A DNA stretch of 64,000 nucleotides from JADJPF01 sp964492845 (GCA_964492845.1 CAZBMZ010000001.1:1-64000), one strand, 5' to 3'. Shown: positions 46,012-56,177, numbered from the stretch's first letter. Made by a program: numbers and translations. The notes: a model not told the origin generated them from the letters alone.

Positions 46012-46569
46012 TTATGCTGTGGCATGAGCCTTAGCTTGTTTTACTTCCTGAATTTGACTTAAGTGGCGTACATCATGATAAGCTAACAATGAAAGCCAAC
46101 CCGGGCCACTAATCATCATTCCCATTTCTTTAACTGGGTGTTGAATTTCAATAGAAGCTAAATCATCTAAAGTAGTATTGTTAAGAAGCTCTCTTAAAGC
46201 ATTACGGGATTCTTCTAAATATTTAAGTACTTCACTAAGTGCTGGACAATCAGCAGGTACTGCTCCTTCAGGTGCTACTATACGTTGTTTTCTGCCAGGG
46301 ACGCGTTCAGCAATTTGTTCCCATTCAAAACGCAAATATTCATCAGATTTTCTTTCAACTTTTTTTGCTGCTAAAGTTTTTTGGATACCTACAGTAATAA
46401 TTTTTTCTACTAGATAAAGATGATAAGTAATTTCACTAACTGACCAACCATTTTCAGGCTTTGCATCTACCCCATCACTTATTTCATTAAGTACCATTTC
46501 TCTTGCTGTTTCAAGTGCTGCTAGACGATCAGAAAGCGTTGCTGGAAATTCTTGTAACGGATTTGACAT
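46012..46569 (-). CDS. DinB-like four-helix protein, paralog 2
   Basis: This 185-residue protein of the DinB/YfiT-like metal-binding four-helix-bundle superfamily shows LAALETAREMVLNEISDGVD, GWSVSEITYHLYLVEK, SRNALRELLNNTTLDDLA and LLAYHDVRHLSQI. The His of TYHL and the HxxxH pair of YHDVRH are in the metal-site positions. AAGGAG lies 10 bases before the ATG. It is a clear duplicate of the gene just upstream (66-base gap), sharing MSN-LQEFPATL and the same helices. The function of such proteins (thiol transferase, stress response or other) is unknown here. Confidence 0.88.
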   Translation of the reverse strand: MSNPLQEFPATLSDRLAALETAREMVLNEISDGVDAKPENGWSVSEITYHLYLVEKIITVGIQKTLAAKKVERKSDEYLRFEWEQIAERVPGRKQRIVAPEGAVPADCPALSEVLKYLEESRNALRELLNNTTLDDLASIEIQHPVKEMGMMISGPGWLSLLAYHDVRHLSQIQEVKQAKAHATA

Positions 46570-46635
46570 TAATTTTGACTCCTTAAGATTTAACTCTAGT
46601 TTATATTAATTAAATTATTTAATTGTTAAAAACAA

Positions 46636-47172
46636 TTATTGTTTAAGCTCTTTAAGTTGTTCTACATGTCGTAGTTCATGACGAGCAATTAAAGTAAGCC
46701 AGCCTGGGCCACTAATTAGCCCTGCTTCTTTTACTAAATGCGGACGAGAAACACAAGCTAATTGGTCAAGTGTAGTATTATTAATTAAGTCTGATAAAGC
46801 TGTACGAGACTCTTTTATTAGCTCTAATGACGCACTTAGAGAAGGGGCGTTATTAGGTTCTACTACACTAGGTGCTTGAACTTTCTCTTCTCTATTTGCG
46901 GCAAAACCAACAATTGTTTGCCATTCTATTTTTAGCTCTTCATCAGATTTTCTTTCACTTTTTTCTGTTGAGGCTAAAGCTTTTTGAAGCATTCCAGTAA
47001 TACCTTTTTCAACAATATATAAATGGTAAACAATTTCGCTTACTGACCAACCTGATGCAGGTTTTGTGTCTACCCCATCTTTAGTTAGTTCTAGTAAAGC
47101 GTTTCTAGTTGCTTCTAACTCAGCTTGTCGAGCGGCCAAAGTTGCTGGAAATTCAGTTAATACATTTGACAT
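46636..47172 (-). CDS. DinB-like four-helix protein, paralog 1
   Basis: A 178-residue protein of the same DinB superfamily: LTEFPATLAARQAELEATRN, GWSVSEIVYHLYIVEKG, SRTALSDLINNTTLDQL, and LIARHELRHVEQL with the HxxxH pair. AAGGAGC lies 8 bases before the ATG. It is the first of two tandem paralogs with similar leaders, a local duplication. It follows the APC permease gene by 33 bases in the same direction and may share its transcript. Confidence 0.88.
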   Translation of the reverse strand: MSNVLTEFPATLAARQAELEATRNALLELTKDGVDTKPASGWSVSEIVYHLYIVEKGITGMLQKALASTEKSERKSDEELKIEWQTIVGFAANREEKVQAPSVVEPNNAPSLSASLELIKESRTALSDLINNTTLDQLACVSRPHLVKEAGLISGPGWLTLIARHELRHVEQLKELKQ

Positions 47173-47205
47173 TGATTTTGCTCCTTAGATTAAAAAACTT
47201 AGAAA

Positions 47206-49119
47206 TTAACCAACATGCACATACGGACGACGTTTTGGATTAGGTTCAGCTAGTCGCAGAACTTCGCGCGTTACAGGGGCAGTGTCACCTTCACCAAATG
47301 CTAAGTATTTTAATACATAAGTAATAGGATTGCCTTCTGTCCATCCAAAATAAACGTGTGGTTGTAGATGCGTTTTATCACGAATATGTAAAAGTAGCGC
47401 AGCTATTGCATTAGGTATAGCCGGACTTTCACATCTTAAAATATAATGTTTTCCTTCTTTGACTCCATGCACCTCTAAAACTTCATCTGTAAACTCTGAA
47501 GCATCTCCAGCTTTTATTTCAAGAAAAATTATCAGATCATCAAAAATATTATGAGTATCACGAGCTTCTTTTTCCTTAAAAGTATAAGTATGTCCACCAG
47601 GTCTATGGGCTACAATGCGAATACAGCCTTGTTTAGTAGCTTCTTTAATAAGCTTTTGTGCTATATCATCCAAAATTACTTTCTTTGTACGAAGTTCTGT
47701 AGAACGTAAAGCACGAGAGACTAAAGATGTTCCTACTATTGTAAGAATAAAAAATGACGCTATTTTTATTCCTTCAGGTCTTTGATATATATTAAGTAGT
47801 AATGTATAGCTAAAAATACCAGTTATGATAAAAAATGGTATTCTTTTCTTCCACCCACTTTCCCAGGTTATAAGGCTAACTGCTATTGCTGCTGAAGTAA
47901 TTAAAGCTAAAACACCTGTTGCATAAGCTCCACCTTGAGCATTTATATCAGCATCAAAAAGAACTGTAAGAATAATACCTACAATAGTAAAAAATATTAC
48001 TAGAGGTCTAGATGCTCTAGCCCAATCAGGGGCCATTCCATATTTAGGTAAATATAAAGGTACAAGGTTAAGTAGCCCAACCATTGCCGAAGCACCAGCA
48101 AACCACAAGATAGAAATAGTGCTTAAGTCATAGACTGTACCAAAGATATTGCCTAAGTAAAAATAAGCTAGATAGGCTAATGCCCGTCCATTGGCTTGTC
48201 CGCCAGTTTGAAATTCTTGGGCTGGAATTAAAATAGTTGTTATTAGACTACTGCCAATTAAAAAGAAACTCATAATTACAGCAGCAGTTGTTAACAAGTA
48301 TTTTGTATTACGAATGCGACCGAGAGGTTTTTCTATTTTGTCTGTAAGTTCGCCTTTTACTAGTGGCATAACAGAAACACCAGTTTCAAAGCCTGACAAG
48401 CCGAGTGCTAATTTTGGAAATAGAAGTAAGGAAAAAGTAGTTATTCCCCAAATAGAACCATGTGTATTAAAAATATTTACTTTCCAATTAGTAACTACAG
48501 AAATATCCTTAGCTATATAATAAAATCCTACAGCAATAACAATTAGATTTAATAATAAATAAGCAAAAACTAAGAAAACGGCTAAATTAATAGCTTCCTT
48601 AAATCCTTTTAGAAAGATTAGACCCAAAGCTATTATCAAAAGGGAAGTAACTATAACAGGATGGTGAAACATTGCTGGCACAAAAGGATTTTCAACAATA
48701 TGTGCTGTAGCATCTGCGGCTGAAAGTGTAATAGTGATAATAAAACCTGTTGCTGCAAACCCAAGTAAAACCAAAACTAATGCTTTACCTTTCCAGCGAG
48801 GTAGCATTGATTCTAGGATAGAAATACTTCCTTGACCATGAGGGCTATTTTCTGCAACTGTGTTATAGACAGGCAATGCTCCAAATAAGGTTACTAGAAC
48901 TAGAACTAAGGTTGCCATTGGTGATAAAACACCAGCGGCTAAAACCGCAATACTAGGTTGATAACCTAGTGTAGAAAAATAGTCTACTCCAGTTAAACAC
49001 ATCACTTTCCACCAAGCAGAGCGTTCATGGACTTTTTGTTTTTCTGGAGTTTTAGTAGTTTCCTTTAACCCTTCTAATAACCATAAATTAAAACGTTTTT
49101 TTAGAGCTTTATTTATCAT
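47206..49119 (-). CDS. APC-superfamily amino acid permease
   Basis: This 637-residue protein has about 12 transmembrane segments and sits in the APC superfamily, with TGVDYFSTLGYQPSIAVLAAG as the Gly-rich first segment and LALGLSGFETGVSVMP in the middle. A long C-terminal soluble part (from about residue 490, with CIRIVAHRPGGHTYTF) is unusual and may be regulatory. AAGG lies about 8 bases upstream of the ATG. It is followed by two DinB genes. Substrate unknown; it is only distantly like the permease at 14623. Confidence 0.85.
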   Translation of the reverse strand: MINKALKKRFNLWLLEGLKETTKTPEKQKVHERSAWWKVMCLTGVDYFSTLGYQPSIAVLAAGVLSPMATLVLVLVTLFGALPVYNTVAENSPHGQGSISILESMLPRWKGKALVLVLLGFAATGFIITITLSAADATAHIVENPFVPAMFHHPVIVTSLLIIALGLIFLKGFKEAINLAVFLVFAYLLLNLIVIAVGFYYIAKDISVVTNWKVNIFNTHGSIWGITTFSLLLFPKLALGLSGFETGVSVMPLVKGELTDKIEKPLGRIRNTKYLLTTAAVIMSFFLIGSSLITTILIPAQEFQTGGQANGRALAYLAYFYLGNIFGTVYDLSTISILWFAGASAMVGLLNLVPLYLPKYGMAPDWARASRPLVIFFTIVGIILTVLFDADINAQGGAYATGVLALITSAAIAVSLITWESGWKKRIPFFIITGIFSYTLLLNIYQRPEGIKIASFFILTIVGTSLVSRALRSTELRTKKVILDDIAQKLIKEATKQGCIRIVAHRPGGHTYTFKEKEARDTHNIFDDLIIFLEIKAGDASEFTDEVLEVHGVKEGKHYILRCESPAIPNAIAALLLHIRDKTHLQPHVYFGWTEGNPITYVLKYLAFGEGDTAPVTREVLRLAEPNPKRRPYVHVG

Positions 49120-49322
49120 AATGAACCTTATTTGATAGACGAGTAGCTATAGAATTTTTGGAGAGAGTTTAAAGAAAAAGGTATTTGGAATGGAAATTTA
49201 AACATGGGGTAAATTTAACTGCATTCTTAAAAAAAAGGGAAGTAAATTTTGGAAGGAAAGTTTATTGAAAAGCTAGTAGTTTATACTGTAAAGTGCCTAA
49301 GCTACTAGCTTAAAGTAGAAAT

Positions 49323-50396
49323 TTATTTATTTTTCTTACCAGCGGCTAAAATTTGTCTAATAGGGTCAATTAAAGTAGCAGGGCTAAAAATATGTACATT
49401 ATGAACAGTGTTTGCACCTGTTAGAGGAAAGAAAAGCTTGCTAGAAGAATCTTGGGTTAAATGAGTATAAAGATCTTGGTGTTCCTTAAATGTATAAATT
49501 CCATCTTGTTCTAGTGCGATTAAGCCAGCAGTTGTACCTGAAGATTTAGCAAAAATACCGGCTGCAACGGTTGGACGTTGAAAAGGTGGTGCGCCAAGAA
49601 ATTCCCCAACCATTAATGCTGAATCGTTGGAAATAAAGCCATTAGCTACAGCTTGATCTGGGGTTGGTGCGCCAGCAACAACATTACCCATTAAATCACC
49701 ATAGAAAAAGCCTATCCAAACAGGAGGAGGAAATACTACAACTCTACCTTGTTGTGGATCGTCTACACTTAACATAGAAAGCACTGCTGCACCTGTTCCG
49801 CTATCGGTAAATGCCCAGGCTGGCGGGCCAACAATGTCTGGAACAACAAAGATAGCTGTTTTAACACCAAATTCTTTTCTAAAACTACTATTTTGGCTAA
49901 CAAGTCTTTGTTGGGCTAAATGTAGCATTTCTGCACCAAGGCTATGACCCATAATTACATCTGGAGCCATATCAATTTCATTAAGTCTTCTTAAAGATTC
50001 AATTAGCGCAGTCACATAATCGCCCAATGTTAAATCACCAAATTTAACGCCAGTTGTTGAAATAGGAAGACTGCTATTGCCATGTCCAGGATAGTTTAAC
50101 AAAATGGTTCTGGCTACGAGTTTGCTAGTATTTGTATCAGTAAATAATTGTTGGGAAAGAGGAATAAAGGTATTGGAATTTTGACCAGTGCCGTTTAATA
50201 CTAAAATTGTTGAACCTTTTTTGGGTTTAGCTGGGTTAAGTACTACATTAGCTCCCATATCAACTGTGACACCTGGTTTAACTTGTACTGTAAAATTGAC
50301 TCTAAAAGTTGGGCCTTGAGCGTTAACTATATTGCTAAAACCTAAAGTTAACATTAGAAAAAGCCCAAGTAGTGTGGATAAAACAAACTTTTTCAC
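49323..50396 (-). CDS. Exported alpha/beta hydrolase, GTG start
   Basis: This is a 357-residue secreted serine hydrolase with a signal peptide (LSTLLGLFLMLTLGFSNIVNA). LVLNGTGQNSNTF is the oxyanion-hole strand, IMGHSLGAEM has the GxSxG nucleophile, and HNVHIF near the end could supply the catalytic His. The start is GTG at 50396, eight bases after AAAGGA; no ATG lies close by. There is no lipobox. The substrate is unknown; it resembles general lipases/esterases with a cap. It is divergent from a YfhO-family gene and shares the intergenic region with it. Confidence 0.88.
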   Translation of the reverse strand: MKKFVLSTLLGLFLMLTLGFSNIVNAQGPTFRVNFTVQVKPGVTVDMGANVVLNPAKPKKGSTILVLNGTGQNSNTFIPLSQQLFTDTNTSKLVARTILLNYPGHGNSSLPISTTGVKFGDLTLGDYVTALIESLRRLNEIDMAPDVIMGHSLGAEMLHLAQQRLVSQNSSFRKEFGVKTAIFVVPDIVGPPAWAFTDSGTGAAVLSMLSVDDPQQGRVVVFPPPVWIGFFYGDLMGNVVAGAPTPDQAVANGFISNDSALMVGEFLGAPPFQRPTVAAGIFAKSSGTTAGLIALEQDGIYTFKEHQDLYTHLTQDSSSKLFFPLTGANTVHNVHIFSPATLIDPIRQILAAGKKNK

Positions 50397-50462
50397 TATA
50401 TATGTCCTTTCTAAATAGAAGATGTTTTTAAGCGTATCGTTTAAGTTAAATTCTGAGAATTT

Positions 50463-50494
50463 TTAAGATTTGTAGATTATTCCATAAATCTTAA
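50463..50494. repeat. Nine-base inverted repeat in a divergent promoter region
   Basis: TTAAGATTT pairs with AAATCTTAA across 14 bases. It lies between the exported hydrolase and the YfhO-family gene. The size and symmetry fit a dimeric regulator site. Confidence 0.4.
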
Positions 50495-50582
50495 CCAATA
50501 GCCAAGTCTATTTTTGCTAAAATTTAATAAAATCTTAATTTCTAGTTTATTTGCTAATATATTGATAAATAATGATTTATAT

Positions 50583-53081
50583 ATGGTTATAAATAAAATT
50601 TCTTTTTTCGATTTAATTACTAGTAAAGAAAATGTACCAATAAAAATACATCTTCTTGCTGTTTTAACATTGCTAATAATTATTGTTGGAATGTTTGCAC
50701 GGGTTTTCTTTTTAGGTGAAACCTTAGTTGATTTAGCAGCACATTCAAATCAATTACCCTGGGGAGCAAATACAACTGAATATAGCAGTTATGCTTATAA
50801 TCGACGAGATTTAACCGACACTTATATAACACGAGATTATTTTTTAGTAGATGGCTATCGCAGCAAAGAATTACCACTTTGGAACCCTTATATTTTGGCT
50901 GGACACCCAATTTATGCTGATGGAGTGACAAAAATTTTTGCTCCTATAAATCTACTTTATTTAATTTTTGATATTCCTTTAGGTTACTCACTTGCAAGAC
51001 TTTTGGAATTAGCTCTAGCTACAATTTTTATCTATCTGTTTTTAATTAACTTAGGCTTAAGTCCTGCGGCAGCCTTTACAGGAAGCTTAGTGTTTTTACT
51101 CTCCGATAATGTAATGCAGCATTTAACCTGGCTAGGTTGGCTAGGTGGGTTGATGTGGCTACCTTTAATGTTATTAGGGGCTGATAAAGCTTTGTCAGAA
51201 CGTAAAATCTTACCTGCAATTGGTAGCGGTATAGCTTTAGCCCTACAATTCTACTCAGGTTATACCCCAACAGCTATTTATTATCTTGCTGCATTGATTA
51301 GCTATTATTTGTTAGTTAGTTTGCTAAATAAAACAATGACTAGTAAATTAGCTGCAATTAAAACTTCCTTAAAATACTTATCTATAACATTGCTTGTAGG
51401 GTTTGGGCTATCGGCTGCAAATTGGTGGCCTGTTTTTGAACTACTTAGCTTTTCTAATCGCAAAATTGTTCCTACAGAAATTGGTTATATCTGGCTTCCG
51501 CCCTGGCACTTACTGACCTTAATTTTACCTCGTGCCTTTGGTCGTGCCTTTGACCATAATATTTCTAGCCGCTTTGTTGATATTGGTGTTTCACAAGACC
51601 ATATAATTTACTTAGGACTAGTTACTTTAATTTTAATTGCTTTTATTTTTTGGCGTAGCAGATGGAAGCTAGCCGACACTAGAATTTACTATTTTCTGTT
51701 TTTAACTTTAGGCGCGTTGCTTGTAATGACTTGCACACCAGTTTATGTACATATCACTAAATATATTCCTGTACTAAAAACTATTAGAGCAGTTACTAGA
51801 ATTAGTGGGCTTTACTGCTTTGGTGCTACGGTTTTAGCTGCATATGGAGCAGATCTTTTATTAAAAGCAAGTTGGACAGAACTAAAAACTTATCTCCAAC
51901 AAGTTAAAAATATTATGCTAGTTTTATTAGCTAGCTTAATTGTGGCTATGCTAGGTTTTAATATTGTAGCTATACCTAATAATTTTAGTGAAATGTCAGG
52001 AGTCAAACGCTTGCTATTAAGAATATTAGTTTCTTTACAAGAGTATTTTTATTGGCGTAATGCAGATTTTATAATCTCATTAATAATAATAGTTATTTTA
52101 ACCATACTTTTATGGATATTGGTTAACTCTGCAAAAGACCAAAAAATAAAATTTGCTGTTACGGCCCTGTTAATTTTGTTTTTAGAACTAAATTGGCAAT
52201 CTAATCAATACAATCCTACATATAAAAGCGCGTTAATTTACCCAAAAACTAGTGCAACAGAGTTCTTAAAAAATAATATTGGGTTTGAGCGTGTAGTTGT
52301 TGCACCTGCGGAACTACGCGGTAAAACAGAAAAAATCATTGGTGATAAAATCGTTGCTCCTCCTAACACATTACTTCCTTATAAAATCAATACTATTTAT
52401 GGTAAAGACCAACTATTTCCAAAATGGTATAGGGAATTTACTAATTTAAGCGAACGACAAGATAGACTAAGCCATATTGTTTTTAATCAAGTAAGCTCGC
52501 CAATGTATGACTTTCTTGGTGCTAAATATTTGCTTACAGAAAATAATGTAGAGGTTGATAACATTAATTACAAAGAAGTTTATGAGGGCGAAGGAGTAAA
52601 GATTTTTGAAAATCTACTAGTAAAACCACGAGCTTTTTTTGCTGCAAACTTTGAACAAGTTGATAGACAAGATCAAGTAATCAATAAACTTAAGGAGCAA
52701 ACACTTGATAATTTATCAAATATAATAATTAGTGATAAAAACGTAAATTTAGATAATATACAACCTGCTAGCAACACTGATAAAGTAGAAATAACTAGCT
52801 ATAAAAATAATCAAGTAGTCTTAAAAACAATTTCCGATGGCACAAAGTTATTAGTTTTAACGGATACTTATTATCCAGGTTGGGAAGTGTTAATTGACGA
52901 CAAGCCAGCACAGCTAATTCGCGCTAGTCATGCTTTTAGATCTGTTGTAGTTGATAGCGGAGAACACAAAGTAGAATTTATTTTTCGTCCTAAACCTTTT
53001 TATTATGGTGCAGTTATTAGCCTTATAAGTTTTATACTAACAAGTGCTGCTATTTTGTTCTATAGAAAAGACTTAAACTAA
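50583..53081 (+). CDS. YfhO-family integral membrane protein
   Basis: This 832-residue protein has about a dozen transmembrane segments through residue 470 and one close to the end. Its extracytoplasmic loop includes GANTTEYSSYAYNRRDLTDTY. A soluble C-terminal domain closes with LLVLTDTYYPGWEVLIDDKPAQLIRA, the typical YfhO signature. YfhO proteins are GT-C-like and linked to glycosylation or cell-envelope lipids. The frame opens at a TTG at 50514, but ATG 50583 starts just before the first hydrophobic region and is preferred, though no ribosome site is clear. Its stop overlaps the stop of the convergent folA gene. Confidence 0.88.
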   Translation: MVINKISFFDLITSKENVPIKIHLLAVLTLLIIIVGMFARVFFLGETLVDLAAHSNQLPWGANTTEYSSYAYNRRDLTDTYITRDYFLVDGYRSKELPLWNPYILAGHPIYADGVTKIFAPINLLYLIFDIPLGYSLARLLELALATIFIYLFLINLGLSPAAAFTGSLVFLLSDNVMQHLTWLGWLGGLMWLPLMLLGADKALSERKILPAIGSGIALALQFYSGYTPTAIYYLAALISYYLLVSLLNKTMTSKLAAIKTSLKYLSITLLVGFGLSAANWWPVFELLSFSNRKIVPTEIGYIWLPPWHLLTLILPRAFGRAFDHNISSRFVDIGVSQDHIIYLGLVTLILIAFIFWRSRWKLADTRIYYFLFLTLGALLVMTCTPVYVHITKYIPVLKTIRAVTRISGLYCFGATVLAAYGADLLLKASWTELKTYLQQVKNIMLVLLASLIVAMLGFNIVAIPNNFSEMSGVKRLLLRILVSLQEYFYWRNADFIISLIIIVILTILLWILVNSAKDQKIKFAVTALLILFLELNWQSNQYNPTYKSALIYPKTSATEFLKNNIGFERVVVAPAELRGKTEKIIGDKIVAPPNTLLPYKINTIYGKDQLFPKWYREFTNLSERQDRLSHIVFNQVSSPMYDFLGAKYLLTENNVEVDNINYKEVYEGEGVKIFENLLVKPRAFFAANFEQVDRQDQVINKLKEQTLDNLSNIIISDKNVNLDNIQPASNTDKVEITSYKNNQVVLKTISDGTKLLVLTDTYYPGWEVLIDDKPAQLIRASHAFRSVVVDSGEHKVEFIFRPKPFYYGAVISLISFILTSAAILFYRKDLN

Positions 53082-53560
53082 GAATATTTTTTATAAATTT
53101 GAAATTTATAAGTAAATTTTTGATTTTCTGAGTAATGACTTTCTTCTTGGACAAGTTGCCAAACTTTGAGGTCTAATTCAGGGAAATAAGCGTCTCCATC
53201 AAAATTTTTTTCAATTAAAGTTAGATAAACTGTCTCAACTAACGGCAAACTTTGTTTATAAATTTCTGCTCCACCAATAATAAAAATTTCTGGATTTTCT
53301 GCTAGTTCTATTGCCTCTTTTAAGCTGTGAGCAACTTTAACACTTTGTGCTTGATAGTTTTCTCGGCGGGTGACTACTATATTTTCTCTTGATGGCAAAG
53401 GTCGCCCAATGGACTCAAAAGTTTTTCGCCCCATTATTATGGATTTACCTAAAGTTAGATTTTTGAAGTATTTAAGATCTTCAGGTAGTTTCCAAGGCAT
53501 GCTATTATTGATTCCTATTACCCGATTAGCTGACATTGCTGCAATTATTGAAAGGCTCAT
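53078..53560 (-). CDS. folA: Dihydrofolate reductase
   Basis: A 160-residue DHFR that reduces dihydrofolate to tetrahydrofolate with NADPH. It has SIIAAMSANRVIGINNSMPWKLPEDLKYFK (broken here by the usual loop), IIMGRKTFESIGRPLPSR, NIVVTRR and IFIIGGAEIYKQ. Its ATG overlaps the thyA stop by four bases (ATGA), so translation is coupled to thymidylate synthase, which produces the dihydrofolate it consumes. Its own stop overlaps that of the convergent YfhO-family gene. Confidence 0.96.
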   Translation of the reverse strand: MSLSIIAAMSANRVIGINNSMPWKLPEDLKYFKNLTLGKSIIMGRKTFESIGRPLPSRENIVVTRRENYQAQSVKVAHSLKEAIELAENPEIFIIGGAEIYKQSLPLVETVYLTLIEKNFDGDAYFPELDLKVWQLVQEESHYSENQKFTYKFQIYKKYS

Positions 53561-54486
53561 ACAGCTACATCACCTTTAATTGCTGGGTATGGGTCATAGC
53601 CAATTAGCTCAAAATCTTCATACTTAAAATCAAAAATAGAAGTTATTTTAGGATTTAGCTTTAATTTAGGAAGTTCTTTAGGTGTTCGTTTAATTTGTAA
53701 GTTAACTTGTTCTAAATGGTTGTCATAAATATGAACATCGCCAAATGTATGAATAAATTCGCCTGGAACTAAATTACAAACCTGTGCAACCATAGTTGTT
53801 AGCAAGGCATAAGACGCAATATTAAAAGGAACTCCTAAAAATACATCAGCACTTCGCTGATATAATTGGCAAGACAATTTGTTATCAATCACCATAAATT
53901 GAAATAAAGTATGACAAGGCGGCGGCGCGTGGTGGTGGTTTTTAATTAATTGCTGTATTTCTCCAACATTCCAACCATTAACAATTAACCTGCGGGAAGT
54001 AGGGTCAGTTTTAATTAGGTCAATTAAATTTTGGATTTGGTTAATTTCCTCGCCGTTTTTGTTTTCCCAACGAACCCATTGTTTACCATAAATTGGCCCT
54101 AGCTCACCCCATTTTTTAGCAAATTCCTCGTCCATTTTTATATTGTTTATAAAATTTTTAAGCTCTTCTCTCCAAGTATTTGAGTAACGAGGATATTTTT
54201 CTACTAAATTATTTTCTTCTAAAAAAATTTGATATGCCCATTCATTCCAGATACTTACATTATTATCAACCAAAAATTTTATATTTGTATCACCTCTTAA
54301 AAACCAAAGCAGTTCATAAGCAATAAACTTAAAACTAATTTTTTTAGTAGTTAGCAAGGGAAAGCCTTCTGAAAGGTCAAAACGCATTTGATAGCCAAAA
54401 ATGCTAGTTGTTCCTATTCCAGTACGATTAGCTTTTTTATCACCTTTACCTAAGATGTGATCTAATAGTGCTAGGTATTGTTTCAT
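53557..54486 (-). CDS. thyA: Thymidylate synthase
   Basis: A 309-residue ThyA that methylates dUMP with methylenetetrahydrofolate. NRTGIGTTSIFGYQMRFDL lies at the N-terminus, PPPCHTLFQFMV carries the catalytic Cys, and RSADVFLGVPFNIASYALL and HTFGDVHIYDNH follow. It is longer than the 264-residue E. coli enzyme because of an insert before GPIYGKQWVRW. The ATG is three bases after the stop of the CorC/HlyC gene; no ribosome site is clear. It overlaps folA. Confidence 0.96.
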   Translation of the reverse strand: MKQYLALLDHILGKGDKKANRTGIGTTSIFGYQMRFDLSEGFPLLTTKKISFKFIAYELLWFLRGDTNIKFLVDNNVSIWNEWAYQIFLEENNLVEKYPRYSNTWREELKNFINNIKMDEEFAKKWGELGPIYGKQWVRWENKNGEEINQIQNLIDLIKTDPTSRRLIVNGWNVGEIQQLIKNHHHAPPPCHTLFQFMVIDNKLSCQLYQRSADVFLGVPFNIASYALLTTMVAQVCNLVPGEFIHTFGDVHIYDNHLEQVNLQIKRTPKELPKLKLNPKITSIFDFKYEDFELIGYDPYPAIKGDVAV

Positions 54487-54489
54487 AAG

Positions 54490-55884
54490 TTAATGTAGAG
54501 TGTTTGATTTTTCTACTCTATTTTTGTTTAGGTCTTCAATTAGGACTTCCAAAATTCTTAGCCGTTCGGTTTTAATAACAGTAAACACAAAGTCATCAAA
54601 CTCTAGTTTTTGACCTAATTCCAAAATATTTCCAGTTTCAGACATTAAAAAACCTGCTAGTGTAGTGTAGCCTTCTTCTTCAGGTAATTTTATTTTTAGC
54701 TTACGGTTAATATCTCGAATAGGAGTGTTACCTTGAACTAAATAAACACCTTTGTCTTTTTCTATAATGGTTTCAGGAGTTTCTTGGTCAAACTCATCAT
54801 CTATTTCTCCAACAATTTCTTCTAGTAAATCTTCTAAGCTAGCTATACCAACTGTTCCACCATGCTCATCTACAACTACACCTAAATGCACACGGGCGCG
54901 GCGCATTTGACGCATTGCTTGTTCTAGGGTGACGGTTTCTGGTAAATAGAAAGGTTTATTTAGTAATTTTTCTAATACAAACCCTTCAGGTTTACTAAAA
55001 TAAGGCACAACATCTTTTAGCACTAATACGCCTACAATAGTATCTAAGTTATCTCGATAAATTGGCAGACGGGAAAATTTATTTTCAATAAAAATTTTAT
55101 AAATCTCGTCTACAGTAGCTTTATCAGAAAGGGCTGTAACTTCTGCACGAGGGGTCATAATATGGCGAAGTTCTGTATTAGCAAATTCAATAACATTATT
55201 TACCATTTCCATTTCTTCGTTTTGTAAATGTCCACCTTGATGACTCATTTCCACAAGTTGACGTAGTTCTTCTTTAGTATAAGCTGTAGCATGTTCAGCA
55301 GAAGAACTTAGTCCAGCAAGACGCAGGACAAGCGAGCCAGAATGATTTAATAGCCAAATAGGGGCTTTAAAAACTTTATAAAAAACTTCCATTGGCCAGG
55401 CTACAAATAGAGCTACTTTTTCAGTACGTTCTAAGGCAAGGGTTTTAGGTGCAAGTTCTCCCAAAACTATATGAAGGAAAGTAATTGTAGTAAATGCAAC
55501 TATAATTGCCGCGGAATGAGAAACTGCTACAACATAAGTTGGAGGTAATAAACGTTGAAAAATAGGTGTTAATGTACCAGCAATTGCTCCTTCTCCAACC
55601 CAACCTAGGCCAAGGCTTGCTAAAGTGATACCTAACTGAGTTGCAGAGATATAAGAATCTAAAGAATTTATTACTCTTAACAATGTTTTAGCTCTTGTGT
55701 CTCCACTTTCTACCATAGATAGAACTTTTGAGCGACGTACACCTACTAGAGAAAATTCCGCTGCTACAAAAAAACCATTAGCAAATACTAAAAAAAACAC
55801 CAGTAGCATTTTTAGTGAAAATGAAAGAGCCGTTTCACTAGATTCAACTATAAGAAACAACATCATAGACGGGTAATAGTCCAT
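54490..55884 (-). CDS. CNNM/CorC/HlyC-type membrane protein with CBS domains
   Basis: A 464-residue protein in the hemolysin-C/CorC family. The N-terminal DUF21 domain has about four membrane segments (FFLVFANGFFVAAEFSLVGVRRSKV), followed by a CBS pair (about 205-330; IMTPRAEVTALS, VGVVVDEHGGTVGIASLEDLLEEIVGEI) and a CorC_HlyC C-terminal domain. Such proteins are linked to Mg2+/Co2+ homeostasis or membrane repair; the 'hemolysin' name is historical. It sits 9 bases after the small acidic gene and 3 bases before thyA. Confidence 0.9.
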   Translation of the reverse strand: MDYYPSMMLFLIVESSETALSFSLKMLLVFFLVFANGFFVAAEFSLVGVRRSKVLSMVESGDTRAKTLLRVINSLDSYISATQLGITLASLGLGWVGEGAIAGTLTPIFQRLLPPTYVVAVSHSAAIIVAFTTITFLHIVLGELAPKTLALERTEKVALFVAWPMEVFYKVFKAPIWLLNHSGSLVLRLAGLSSSAEHATAYTKEELRQLVEMSHQGGHLQNEEMEMVNNVIEFANTELRHIMTPRAEVTALSDKATVDEIYKIFIENKFSRLPIYRDNLDTIVGVLVLKDVVPYFSKPEGFVLEKLLNKPFYLPETVTLEQAMRQMRRARVHLGVVVDEHGGTVGIASLEDLLEEIVGEIDDEFDQETPETIIEKDKGVYLVQGNTPIRDINRKLKIKLPEEEGYTTLAGFLMSETGNILELGQKLEFDDFVFTVIKTERLRILEVLIEDLNKNRVEKSNTLH

Positions 55885-55892
55885 AATTTTAT

Positions 55893-56177
55893 TTAATTAA
55901 TATCCGAAGAATTATTATTATTAGGGTTGTGTTCAAAAACTTGACCAATTTCCTCTTCATTATCTGCAAGTATTTCCATTGCCTCTAAGCTTAGATCTCC
56001 AACAGTGTGCATAGAGCGCATCATTTCAGCTTTATTTAGTTGGCCTGTTTTTAATACCTCAGCAAGCAGATCTGAAACTACTCCTAATTCTGCTTGCATC
56101 GCTAAAACTACTTGTAATAGATCGCTTATATCTATTTCTTGGAACTCGTCTAAGTCATCAAGTTGATCTTCTGACAT
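55893..56177 (-). CDS. Small acidic hypothetical protein, 94 residues
   Basis: I do not recognise a family. Asp, Glu, Leu and Met dominate (SEDQLDDLDEFQEIDISDL at the start, ILADNEEEIGQVFE near the end), with a predicted helical middle. AAGGA lies nine bases before the ATG. It sits between a PfkB kinase gene and a CorC/HlyC gene, 36 and 9 bases away, inside the same operon. Confidence 0.78.
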   Translation of the reverse strand: MSEDQLDDLDEFQEIDISDLLQVVLAMQAELGVVSDLLAEVLKTGQLNKAEMMRSMHTVGDLSLEAMEILADNEEEIGQVFEHNPNNNNSSDIN

